Below, one piece after another: positions 7,221 to 15,134 of a DNA stretch of 18,132 nucleotides. Under the pieces are notes generated by a model. That model saw only the letters and a program-made list of their open reading frames with translations. It did no database searches and was not told the origin of the DNA. A program made the translations under genes and the position numbers. The DNA comes from Spirochaetaceae bacterium UBA6089 (GTDB lineage Bacteria > Spirochaetota > Spirochaetia > Treponematales > Rectinemataceae), in the NCBI GenBank assembly GCA_002435985.1, contig DIXD01000041.1, positions 1-18,132 on the forward strand. Direction: 5' to 3'. How positions within the stretch are numbered: position 1 is the first letter of the stretch; every line of letters begins with the position of its first letter.

Positions 7221-8048
7221 ATGGTACCGGGAAAAACTCGCAGGTTTTTGTTTTCGCTCGCCTCGTTATATCTGCTGCTGCTCGCGGTATTGGCAGCTGC
7301 AGCGCCGCTGGTGTCGCCCTACAGTCCTACTGAGCAGTTTCTCGACAGGCGCTTCCATGCTCCGGGGCCTGCGAATTTTCTCGGCACCGACAATTTCGGC
7401 AGAGATATTCTGACAAGAATAATATACGGCTCGCGGTCGGCCCTGCTCGTCGGTATCGTGACCGTGTCGGTCGCCCTTCTGTTGGGCGGCGTCATCGGGC
7501 TTGCTGCAGGCATGGGGCCGCCCGCACTCGACAGCGCGCTCATGCTCCTCATGGACAGCGTACTCTCCTTTCCCACAATACTGCTTGCGATCACTATCGT
7601 ATCGTTCATGGGCTATGGCCTTGTGCAGGTGATGCTCGCGCTGGGGATCATAAGCAGCCCGATCTTCGCACGCCTCATACGGGCGGAGACCCTTTCAATC
7701 AAAAACGAAGGCTTTATAGAGGCAGCGCGGGCTCTCGGCACCCCCCCTGTAAAGATTGTATTCAAACACATCATCCCGAACATCATGAGCAAGGTGATCG
7801 TACAGTGTTCACTCACTTTTGCGCAGGCCGTGGTCGTCGAGTCCTCGCTTTCCTTTTTGGGAGTGGGAATTCAGCCGCCTTCGGCAAGTTGGGGGCTCAT
7901 GCTCAAGGATGCACGTAATTACCTTGTGCAGGCGCCGTGGATGGCCATCTATCCGGGGCTCTGCCTTGCCCTTACGGTGCTTTCTTTCAATATTATCGGC
8001 GATTATCTTTCCGAACGCTTTAATCCACGCCTCGGAGAACTGATATAG
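7221..8048 (+). CDS. Oligopeptide/dipeptide ABC transporter permease, OppC/DppC type
   Basis: This is the second membrane subunit of the importer. The 275-residue protein has an N-terminal helix (about 9-32), the OppC-specific FLGTDNFGRDILTRIIYGSR segment, and BPD_transp_1 helices. The EAA loop EAARALGTPPVKIVFKH begins at Glu167. The ending NIIGDYLSERFNPRL is the standard OppC/DppC terminus. It starts at ATG 7221, 11 bases after the binding-protein stop, with only a weak GGTGAA-like ribosome site, so it probably depends on readthrough of ribosomes from upstream. It completes a five-gene importer. No clear terminator is visible in the 110 bases that follow. Confidence 0.92.
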   Translation: MVPGKTRRFLFSLASLYLLLLAVLAAAAPLVSPYSPTEQFLDRRFHAPGPANFLGTDNFGRDILTRIIYGSRSALLVGIVTVSVALLLGGVIGLAAGMGPPALDSALMLLMDSVLSFPTILLAITIVSFMGYGLVQVMLALGIISSPIFARLIRAETLSIKNEGFIEAARALGTPPVKIVFKHIIPNIMSKVIVQCSLTFAQAVVVESSLSFLGVGIQPPSASWGLMLKDARNYLVQAPWMAIYPGLCLALTVLSFNIIGDYLSERFNPRLGELI

Positions 8049-8090
8049 CAGCTCGGTTAGGGTTCCACCGGCCTCGATGTCAAGACTCGG

Positions 8091-8119
8091 TTGTCATCGA
8101 TACTGCTTCATAGTAAAAT
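8091..8119 (+). promoter_or_regulatory. Promoter of fhs
   Basis: TTGTCA (8091-8096), exactly 17 bases, then TAAAAT (8114-8119) is a good sigma70-type promoter, placing transcription start about 35 bases ahead of the fhs ATG. A strong AGGAGG (8148-8153) follows, five bases before the start codon, so fhs is likely well expressed independently of the transporter operon. Confidence 0.65.
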
Positions 8120-8158
8120 GACGACATTCACTTACTATATAACTCATAGGAGGTTTCT

Positions 8159-9922
8159 ATGTCGGTGTTAAGGAAAAATCCAGTTCCGGATGACGTGGAT
8201 ATTGCTCAATCGGCTGATATAAGACCGATCTCTGAGGTCACCGCTCGCTATGGCCTTCATGAGAAGTACCTCGAACATTATGGCGTCGACAAGGCGAAGG
8301 TGCGCCTCGAGTTTCTCTCCGACACGGAAACACAGACGAAGCGTGCGAAATATATCGATGTAACCGCGATTACCCCAACACCGCTCGGTGAAGGCAAAAC
8401 CACGACGACGATCGGCCTTACCCAGGGGTTGGGATATATTGGCAAAAAAGCGATCGCGACGATCCGCCAGCCTTCTATGGGCCCGACGTTTGGAATTAAA
8501 GGTGGAGCCGCAGGAGGAGGATACAGCCAGATTGTCCCCATGACAGACTTCAACCTCCATCTGACGGGGGATATTCACGCGGTTTCGGCAGCTCATAATC
8601 TCTGTGCTGCGGCGCTCGATGCCCGTATGTACCACGAGAGCCGCTGGTCCGATGCATACTTTGAAAAGCTCGGCCTCAAAAAGCTCAATATCGACCCATA
8701 CTCGGTGCTGTGGCGCCGTGTGGTCGACATGAACGATAGAACGCTGCGCAACATCATCATCGGCATGGGAGGGCAGGAGAACGGCCCATTAAGGGAGACG
8801 GGCTTCGATATCTCGGTGGCGAGCGAGGTCATGGCGGTACTCGCACTTGCGATAAGCTTGGAGGACCTGAGAAGGCGCCTTGGAAGAATCGTCGTTGCAC
8901 TCGACAAATCCGGCAATGCAGTCACCGCGGAGGATATCGGCGTCGCAGGCGCTATGACGATACTCATGAAGGACGCCCTGAAGCCCAATGCGCTCCAGAC
9001 GCTCGAAGAGCAGCTCGCCTTTGTACATGCAGGCCCCTTCGCAAATATCGCCCACGGCAACTCGTCGATCGCCGCAGACTTGATCGCGACCAAGCTTGCG
9101 GACTATGTCGTGACGGAATCAGGCTTCGGCTCCGACATGGGCTTTGAGAAATTGATGGACATCAAGTGTAGGGCTTCCGGTCTCATGCCGGATGCAGTGG
9201 TGCTCGTCGCCACCGTACGGGCTCTGAAGATGCATGGAGGCGGACCGAAGGTGACCCCCGGCAAGCCTCTCTCGAACGCCTACACTCAGGAGAATCTCGA
9301 GCTTTTGCGGAAGGGACTTGCAAATATGGCAGCACATATCGGTATCGTCAAGAAATACGGACTGCCTGTCGTCGTTTCCATCAACGCGTTCCCGACCGAC
9401 ACCGAGGCTGAGCATGCGCTCGTCAGGGAAGCGGCTCTTGCGGCCGGCGCCTTTGATGCAGTCATCACGAGGAGCTGGGCTATGGGCGGCGAAGGTGCGG
9501 CAGAGCTTGCGGCCGCAGTCGACAAGGCCTCTTCTACACCCCATGAGCCGAAATTTCTGTATTCGCTTGATAAGCCGCTCAAAGAAAAGATCGAGACGAT
9601 CGCCCGAGAAGTGTATGGTGCCGGCTCTGTAGTCTATACTGCCGAGGCCGAGGCCTCGCTCGAGAAATATACCTCGCTCGGCTATGGGAACTTTCCGATC
9701 TGCATGGCGAAGACACAGTATTCTCTCTCGCACGACCCTGCCCTGAAAGGGGTGCCGACTGGCTTCGACTTCCCGGTTCGAGAGGTGAGACTCTCTGCGG
9801 GTGCAGGGTTTATTGTGCCGATAACCGGCGAGATTACGACGATGCCCGGACTTCCGTCCAAGCCGGCGTATATCGGCATGGATATCGACACGACCACAGG
9901 CAGGATTACAGGCCTGTCCTGA
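8159..9922 (+). CDS. fhs: Formate--tetrahydrofolate ligase
   Basis: This enzyme joins formate to tetrahydrofolate using ATP, giving 10-formyl-THF for purine synthesis and, in acetogens, for the methyl branch of the Wood-Ljungdahl pathway. The protein shows the nucleotide-binding PTPLGEGKTTTT motif and the highly conserved RQPSMGPTFGIKGGAAGGGY, then LTGDIHAVSAAHNL, WRRVVDMNDRTLRN, GPFANIAHGNSS, VRALKMHGG, INAFPTDTEAE and the C-terminal REVRLSAGAGFIVPITG. The length is 587 versus about 555-560 usual. The extra residues lie in the N-terminal segment and in a roughly 15-residue insertion after ALDARMYHES. The start is fixed by AGGAGG five bases upstream. It is apparently monocistronic, bounded by its own promoter and a terminator. 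One-carbon supply links it to the purA/guaA cluster further on. Confidence 0.97.
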   Translation: MSVLRKNPVPDDVDIAQSADIRPISEVTARYGLHEKYLEHYGVDKAKVRLEFLSDTETQTKRAKYIDVTAITPTPLGEGKTTTTIGLTQGLGYIGKKAIATIRQPSMGPTFGIKGGAAGGGYSQIVPMTDFNLHLTGDIHAVSAAHNLCAAALDARMYHESRWSDAYFEKLGLKKLNIDPYSVLWRRVVDMNDRTLRNIIIGMGGQENGPLRETGFDISVASEVMAVLALAISLEDLRRRLGRIVVALDKSGNAVTAEDIGVAGAMTILMKDALKPNALQTLEEQLAFVHAGPFANIAHGNSSIAADLIATKLADYVVTESGFGSDMGFEKLMDIKCRASGLMPDAVVLVATVRALKMHGGGPKVTPGKPLSNAYTQENLELLRKGLANMAAHIGIVKKYGLPVVVSINAFPTDTEAEHALVREAALAAGAFDAVITRSWAMGGEGAAELAAAVDKASSTPHEPKFLYSLDKPLKEKIETIAREVYGAGSVVYTAEAEASLEKYTSLGYGNFPICMAKTQYSLSHDPALKGVPTGFDFPVREVRLSAGAGFIVPITGEITTMPGLPSKPAYIGMDIDTTTGRITGLS

Positions 9923-9941
9923 GGGTTCCCTTGAGAGTTTT

Positions 9942-9985
9942 AGGGCTTTTCCTGCAATCGGGCGCAGGAGAGCCCTTCCTTTTGT
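9942..9985 (+). terminator. Rho-independent terminator after fhs
   Basis: AGGGCT (9942-9947) pairs with AGCCCT (9971-9976), and inside it CCTGC (9951-9955) pairs with GCAGG (9964-9968); a small internal bulge separates the two stem parts. A T-rich tail (TCCTTTTGT) follows at once. It ends the fhs transcript just before the DUF4912 gene. Confidence 0.7.
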
Positions 9986-10015
9986 AAGCAGGGGTCATAC
10001 TTGACAAGGGCAGGG

Positions 10016-10723
10016 ATGCTCTTCCACTATACCCGTGTGGATGTCGAAAATTTGTCTCTCCTTTCGGACAAAGAGCTCAGGCTTCTAGCTGAAAAAATGG
10101 GTATCTATGTCCCAGAAGGGCTCGACAAGCTCTTTCTAATTGAAGAAATTATAGAGGCCTTCGAGGACGATTCGACTGAAAAATCGTTTTCGCACGATGC
10201 TCCCGATCATGTGGAAGAAAAAAAGCTTACCGGTACAGGCTTTATTCCCGGCAGGCTCGAAGAGATCGCCATTCCCGATCGATACAACGAGACCTACATC
10301 GTCGCCATTGTGCGCGACCCATTGTGGATTTTTTCATTCTGGGATATCGCTGAGAGCGCCGGAGAGAAAATAATCGCGGAGATGGAGAACATCAAGCTTT
10401 TTTTGCGAGTGTGCGAGATCAGTGAGACCGAGCCGGAGTTCCACTACGATATATCGGTGAATTTCGAAGATCGGAAATGGTATATCAATGTGCCGTATGC
10501 AAAGCGGTCCTACCGCATTGATCTGTGCATGGCCAAATATCAGAAAATCAAGGTTCTTGCTCGCTCCAATATCGTCCGCATGCCTTCGCAATATATGGAT
10601 ATACCGGATAAATTACCGCAGATGACCAAGAGCTTGCTCATTCTCTCGGGCTCTGAGGAGCTTCATCTCATCGAGCCCAAAGAAGAAAACTCGATGCGCA
10701 TCTTAAGCATGGATGGAGAATGA
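10016..10723 (+). CDS. DUF4912 domain protein of unknown function
   Basis: The 235-residue protein has two parts. Residues about 12-50 (LSLLSDKELRLLAEKMGI, then EGLDKLFLIEEII) resemble a small helical Rho-N/SAP-like module. The second part is a DUF4912 domain, recognised by VRDPLWIFSFWDI (Arg100-Asp-Pro...Trp104...Trp109) and by SYRIDLCMA downstream. A charged linker (55-75) joins them. No catalytic motif, signal peptide or membrane segment is visible. DUF4912 has no established function as far as I know. The next gene, a GH57 protein, starts four bases after the stop, so the two are probably cotranslated partners. The start is ambiguous: ATG 10016 has AAGGG five bases upstream, while TTG 10001 has AGGGG six bases upstream and would add five residues. 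Confidence 0.82.
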   Translation: MLFHYTRVDVENLSLLSDKELRLLAEKMGIYVPEGLDKLFLIEEIIEAFEDDSTEKSFSHDAPDHVEEKKLTGTGFIPGRLEEIAIPDRYNETYIVAIVRDPLWIFSFWDIAESAGEKIIAEMENIKLFLRVCEISETEPEFHYDISVNFEDRKWYINVPYAKRSYRIDLCMAKYQKIKVLARSNIVRMPSQYMDIPDKLPQMTKSLLILSGSEELHLIEPKEENSMRILSMDGE

Positions 10724-10727
10724 TGCG

Positions 10728-12326
10728 ATGACGAGTTCCCCGTCTCTTGCGCTGGTTCTGAATGCGCATCTTCCCTTTGTGCGCAAGCCTCAGTATGCAC
10801 AGTTCTACGAAGAGCGCTGGCTGTTCGAGGTTATATCGGAGACGTATCTGCCTCTTTTAAGGATGTTCCGCCGGCTTGAACTCGAAAATATACCCTTCAA
10901 GCTGAGCATGGTCTTTTCTCCGACCCTGCTTGCGATGCTCTCCGACAGGCTTTTGTGCGAGCGGTATGTGGCATATCTGGACAATCAGATTGAGCTTGCG
11001 CAGAAGGAGAAAAACAGGCTTGCCGGCGATGTCGTGTTCGGCCCTTTGGCCTCGATGTATTATGAGCTGTATCGTCGGAGTAAGGACGAGTTTGAAAACC
11101 AGTATGGCCTCAACATCATTAAGGCCTTTGATTATTTTTCGAAGAAAGGCCACATTGAAGTCATGACGACCGCGGCGACGCACGCATTCCTTCCCATATA
11201 CGCCGACATACCAGAGGTCATCGATGCGCAGATCGAGACGGCGATCATCTCTCATAGAACCGAATTTGGAAAGAACCCTGCCGGTTTTTGGTTGCCCCAG
11301 CTTGGGTGGTACCAAGGACTCGAAAAGCATTTACGGGCTTACAACATAACGTATACGATCGTTACGACAAATGGCGCCCTTTTGGGTACGCCGTTGCCGT
11401 TCTACGGCTCTTTCTCGCCTGTCATGACCCCTTCCCGCGTGGTGGCATTTATCCGGGATGCCGGGGCCACGAAGGCAGTGTGGTCCGAGACCGAAGGGTA
11501 TCCGGCGCACGCCGTCTATCGGGATTTCTACAGAGATATTGGATACGATCTCGATACGGCATATCTTGCGCCTCATCTGAGCGGGATCGAACGGGGTTAT
11601 ACGGGGTTCAAATATTGGGCAGTGACGGGAAAGACCGATATCAAGCGCCCCTACGAGCCTGCTGCGGCCGCAGCCCAGGCGGTCTCTCATGCCCACGAGT
11701 ATCTCTCGGACCGTAAAGTCCAGGCGCGCGCCGCATCCTTTTGGATGAAGGAACGCCCGCCGCTCATCGTGTGTCCCTACGACGCCGAACTGTTTGGTCA
11801 CTGGTGGTTCGAGGGGCTACAGTTCCTCGAAGCCTTTTTCCGCGCCGCAAGCCGCAAAGATCAAGAGAACTCGATTCGTCTCGTGACCCCCTCCGAGTAC
11901 CTTGCTGAGCATCCCGAGTGCCCTGAGTCGGAACCAGAGTTTTCCTCGTGGGCGGAGGGTGGCTATGCTGAAGCTTGGCTCGATGGCCGGAACGACTGGG
12001 TGCCCCGCCACACACAAAAGGCCGCAGCGCGCATGCGCGAGCTGACGATCCGGTATCCAAACGAGACTGGGTTGCGCGAGCGCATTTTGAATCAGGCTGC
12101 ACGCGAAGTGCTGCTCTCCATGTCCTCGGACTGGGCGCTTCTTCTGCGGAGCGGAAAATCCGCGGACTTCGCCACACGCCAAATCCGTGAATCGATATAT
12201 AATTTCAATCATATCTATGAGATGCTGTCCGCGCACACCGTGGAGACCGAATGGCTGACAAACCTCGAAAAACGTCACAATATATTCCCGCACATGAATT
12301 ACAGAGTTTTTTCTCCGAAGAAATAG
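10728..12326 (+). CDS. GH57 / DUF1957 glucan branching enzyme-like protein, catalytic nucleophile replaced
   Basis: Members of this family (for example TTHA1902 of Thermus and TK1436 of Thermococcus) make alpha-1,6 branches in glycogen-like glucans. The 532 residues match over the full length: LVLNAHLPFV (His14) at the start, SETYLPLL, TTAATHAFLP, GFWLPQLGW, VWSETEGYP, then CPYDAELFGHWWFEG and a helical C-terminus with LLSMSSDWALLL. The general acid is present (Asp352 in YDAELFGHWW). The nucleophile position in the WLPE motif is Gln191, encoded CAG at 11298-11300, instead of Glu. This predicts loss of normal retaining chemistry, so glycogen branching should not be assumed. I start at ATG 10728, after GGAGAA (10715-10720); ATG 10713 would overlap the DUF4912 gene and adds five residues. 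Family assignment is confident, activity is doubtful. Confidence 0.88.
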   Translation: MTSSPSLALVLNAHLPFVRKPQYAQFYEERWLFEVISETYLPLLRMFRRLELENIPFKLSMVFSPTLLAMLSDRLLCERYVAYLDNQIELAQKEKNRLAGDVVFGPLASMYYELYRRSKDEFENQYGLNIIKAFDYFSKKGHIEVMTTAATHAFLPIYADIPEVIDAQIETAIISHRTEFGKNPAGFWLPQLGWYQGLEKHLRAYNITYTIVTTNGALLGTPLPFYGSFSPVMTPSRVVAFIRDAGATKAVWSETEGYPAHAVYRDFYRDIGYDLDTAYLAPHLSGIERGYTGFKYWAVTGKTDIKRPYEPAAAAAQAVSHAHEYLSDRKVQARAASFWMKERPPLIVCPYDAELFGHWWFEGLQFLEAFFRAASRKDQENSIRLVTPSEYLAEHPECPESEPEFSSWAEGGYAEAWLDGRNDWVPRHTQKAAARMRELTIRYPNETGLRERILNQAAREVLLSMSSDWALLLRSGKSADFATRQIRESIYNFNHIYEMLSAHTVETEWLTNLEKRHNIFPHMNYRVFSPKK

Positions 12327-12342
12327 CAAGAAGGAGCACACT

Positions 12343-13569
12343 GTGAATGTCGTCATTATAGGGGCCCAATGGGGAGATGAAGGCAAAGGGAAAATCGTCG
12401 ACTTTTTGGCATCCGATGCCCAGATCGTCATACGGTTTTCCGGTGGAGCGAATGCGGGACACACCATTGTGCTGGGAGAAGAGAAGTTCGCCTTGCACCT
12501 TGTCCCCTCCGGCATTCTGTACCCCGACAAGACCGTCATTCTCGGCACTGGCATGGTGATCGACCCCGAGGTACTCTTTAAGGAGCTCGAAGACCTCGAA
12601 ACGAAGGGTATCGACTGGAAGGGGAGAGTCCTCATCTCCGACAGGGCGCATCTTGTGCTGCCTCGGTATCGGGACTTGGACAGAGACGCGGAGGCCAGAC
12701 GTGCAAAGCCCATAGGGACGACAGGGCGCGGTATCGGCGTCGCATACTCGCTTAAGGCAAGCAGAGACGGCATCCGCCTGGCCGATATCGACGACGGAGA
12801 GCGGCTTGTGAACCTCACGGAGGGGGATAGGGCCTGGCTTTCCCAGTGGAAAGACGAACTTCTGCCGCTCAAGATCGATATGGCCACGTATCTGCGCCAG
12901 CACCGCAACACGTGGCGGCTCTTCGAGGGGGCACAGGGGGCGCTGCTCGACATCGATACGGGCACCTACCCCTTTGTATCCTCCGGCATGTCGTGCGCCG
13001 CGGGCGCGGCCGCCCAGGGAGGAATCGGTCCGCGCGCCATCGATCGGGTTCTTGGAGTCTTTAAGGCATATTCGACGAGGGTCGGAAACGGTCCCTTTCC
13101 GACGGAATTCGCGGACGATTCGCCGGGTTCGCTGTCGCAGTACATTCGCAGGGTAGGAAACGAGTATGGGACGACGACCGGGCGCCCGCGGCGCTGCGGC
13201 TACCTCGACCTTGTCGCTCTTCGTTACGCTTGCGCCGTGAACTCCATCGACAGGCTCGTCCTCACGCACCTTGACGTGTACGACGACCTTGAGGAATTCG
13301 AGGCCTGCATCGGTTATCGGATCGATGGTCGGATGATAGAAGATTTCCCTGCATCGGTGAGGGAGCTCGAACGCGCCGAACCTGTCCTCCGTACCTTCAG
13401 TGGATGGAAAACAGCCATCGGCGCCTGCAGGACCTTCGAGGAACTGCCGCTGCGCGCGCGCGAATACATTGAGTTTATAGAGAATTTTACAGAGACACCC
13501 ATTTCCATTGTCTCTGTGGGTTCGGATCGGAACCAGACCATTGTTCGGGAAAGCCCGTGGATAAAATAG
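12343..13569 (+). CDS. purA: Adenylosuccinate synthetase
   Basis: PurA converts IMP, aspartate and GTP to adenylosuccinate, the first committed step to AMP. The N-terminus has GAQWGDEGKGK (residues 7-17) with the catalytic Asp, then GGANAGHT with the catalytic His. Also visible are IGTTGRGIGVAY (IMP site), EGAQGALLDIDTGTYPFVSS, KAYSTRVGNGPFPTEF and GTTTGRPRRCGYLD. At 408 residues it is about 20 shorter than the E. coli enzyme, mainly between GIGVAY and EGAQG, which is a tolerated region. It starts at GTG 12343 with GGAG (12333-12336) six bases upstream, 16 bases after the GH57 gene. Its 3' end overlaps guaA by 13 bases. Cytoplasmic. Confidence 0.97.
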   Translation: MNVVIIGAQWGDEGKGKIVDFLASDAQIVIRFSGGANAGHTIVLGEEKFALHLVPSGILYPDKTVILGTGMVIDPEVLFKELEDLETKGIDWKGRVLISDRAHLVLPRYRDLDRDAEARRAKPIGTTGRGIGVAYSLKASRDGIRLADIDDGERLVNLTEGDRAWLSQWKDELLPLKIDMATYLRQHRNTWRLFEGAQGALLDIDTGTYPFVSSGMSCAAGAAAQGGIGPRAIDRVLGVFKAYSTRVGNGPFPTEFADDSPGSLSQYIRRVGNEYGTTTGRPRRCGYLDLVALRYACAVNSIDRLVLTHLDVYDDLEEFEACIGYRIDGRMIEDFPASVRELERAEPVLRTFSGWKTAIGACRTFEELPLRAREYIEFIENFTETPISIVSVGSDRNQTIVRESPWIK

Positions 13570-15128
13570 TCATTCTCGATTTCGGCAGTCAGTATACCCA
13601 GCTCATAGGCCGAAGGATTCGCGAGTTGGGTGTGTATTCGGATATAGTGCCGGGAGAGTGTGTGGCTGACGCCGCGCTGCTGCAGGACTGCGTAGGCATC
13701 GTGCTGTCAGGCTCGCCCTACAGTGCATGGCAGGAGGGTTCGCCCTCGCCCGATCAGAGTATGCTGGACTCGGGGCTGCCGATTCTGGCGATCTGCTACG
13801 GCATCCAGTGGCTTACGATACATTCGGGCGGTTCCGTCGAGCGACGCGAGGCGAGGGAATACGGCTCGATGCCGGTGCATCTTTTGCCGGAGGCACATAC
13901 CGAATTGGCGTGGAGTGCGTTTTTGGAGGGCTGGCCGGAACGCTTTGTGAGCTGGATGAGCCACGGCGACAGCATTGTCCGCCCCGGGGATGGCTGGAAG
14001 ACCATAGGCGTCTCTGAGACTGGCGTGCCCGCAATCCTGGTCCATACGACAAAACCGTGGATCGGCCTCCAGTTCCACCCTGAAGTGAGCCACTGCGAGC
14101 ATGGCAAGGAGATACTGTCCCATTTTGTCTTCGATGTCTGTAAAGCGCGACGTGGTTGGTCGATGGAGGCCTATCTCGAGGAAGAGGCAAGACGTCTTCG
14201 GGCCAAGGTTGGCTCCGAACCGATTTTGCTTCTGATTTCGGGTGGAGTCGACTCCACGGTGGCTGGCGCGTTTCTCCTCAGGAGTCTCGATCCGGAGCAG
14301 GTGTATCTTCTGTACATCGATACGGGTCTCATGCGAAAGGCGGAGAACGAGGAAGTCATGCGGAACCTCTCCCGGCTCGGAGCCCGCCACCTCGAGGCCG
14401 TGGACGCGGAGGCTCTGTTTTTGGACACGCTTCGCGGAGTCTCCGACCCCGAGCAGAAGCGCCACATCATCGGGGACATGTTCATAAAGGTTCAGGAGGA
14501 GGCCGTGGCGCGGCTCGGGATCCCCGACGCATTCCTCGCCCAAGGCACTCTCTATACCGACCTCATAGAGTCCGGCAAAGGTGTGGGGAACAAGGCACAG
14601 GTCATCAAGAGTCACCACAATGTCCGAAGCCCCCTCATCGAGAAAAAGCGGGAGGCGGGGCGCGTCATAGAGCCGCTCGACAGGCTCTACAAGGATGAGG
14701 TGCGCGCTCTCGGGCGGGTTCTCGGCCTGCCGCAGGAGATCGTCGGCCGGCATCCCTTCCCGGGTCCCGGCCTCGGTGTGCGAATCTTGGGCGACATCAC
14801 GAAGGAGAAGTGCGACATTCTGCGCGAGGCCGACAGCATCTATATCGACGAACTGCGCAAACGCGACCTGTATGACAAAATCTGGCAGGCTTTCTGCGTC
14901 CTTCTGCCGGTGCGCTCGGTCGGTGTGACCGGCGACGAGCGTGCGTATAAATATGTGGTGGCGCTCCGCGCAATCCAGAGCGAGGACGGCATGACGGCCC
15001 AGCCCTACGCCTTCGATGCAAAGGACTTGTTCGAGATTTCGGCCGCGATCACCAACCGGGTGCCGCAGATCGGCCGCGTGGTGTACGACGTCTCTTCGAA
15101 ACCGCCCGCGACGATCGAGTGGGAGTAA
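13557..15128 (+). CDS. guaA: GMP synthase (glutamine-hydrolysing)
   Basis: GuaA aminates XMP to GMP with glutamine and ATP. The N-terminal glutaminase domain starts LDFGSQYTQLIGRRIRE and carries the catalytic Cys80 (AICYG) and the His174/Glu176 pair (QFHPEVSH). The ATP pyrophosphatase domain has the P-loop ISGGVDSTVAGA, followed by AQGTLYTDLIESG and IKSHHNV. The C-terminal dimerisation domain has GRHPFPGPGLGVRILG and ends in PQIGRVVYDVSSKPPATIEWE minus the first residue of that block in some homologues. The length of 523 is standard. It begins with GTG inside the end of purA, so the two branch enzymes from IMP/XMP are made from one coupled message. Only six bases separate its stop from the stop of the opposing kamA gene. 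Confidence 0.97.
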   Translation: MDKIVILDFGSQYTQLIGRRIRELGVYSDIVPGECVADAALLQDCVGIVLSGSPYSAWQEGSPSPDQSMLDSGLPILAICYGIQWLTIHSGGSVERREAREYGSMPVHLLPEAHTELAWSAFLEGWPERFVSWMSHGDSIVRPGDGWKTIGVSETGVPAILVHTTKPWIGLQFHPEVSHCEHGKEILSHFVFDVCKARRGWSMEAYLEEEARRLRAKVGSEPILLLISGGVDSTVAGAFLLRSLDPEQVYLLYIDTGLMRKAENEEVMRNLSRLGARHLEAVDAEALFLDTLRGVSDPEQKRHIIGDMFIKVQEEAVARLGIPDAFLAQGTLYTDLIESGKGVGNKAQVIKSHHNVRSPLIEKKREAGRVIEPLDRLYKDEVRALGRVLGLPQEIVGRHPFPGPGLGVRILGDITKEKCDILREADSIYIDELRKRDLYDKIWQAFCVLLPVRSVGVTGDERAYKYVVALRAIQSEDGMTAQPYAFDAKDLFEISAAITNRVPQIGRVVYDVSSKPPATIEWE

Positions 15129-15134
15129 AGTATC

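Noticed and set aside
12327..12342. Purine riboswitch or independent promoter before purA
   Set aside because: Only 16 bases separate the GH57 stop from the purA start, too little for an aptamer; any promoter would have to lie inside the upstream gene and none stands out.
11817..12965. Minus-strand open frame (382 codons) spanning the end of the GH57 gene and the start of purA
   Set aside because: Both strands cannot reasonably code here; the plus-strand proteins match known families end to end and the antisense product is Ser/Arg-rich with no recognisable motif.
13707..14753. Long minus-strand open frame (348 codons) opposite guaA
   Set aside because: It is the antisense shadow of a strongly conserved guaA in high-GC sequence; the translation shows no domain, no ribosome binding site and odd His/Arg/Leu-rich composition.
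15129..15134. Terminator between convergent guaA and kamA
   Set aside because: The stops are six bases apart and no stable hairpin with a T-run is visible at the junction; termination must occur within the opposing gene.
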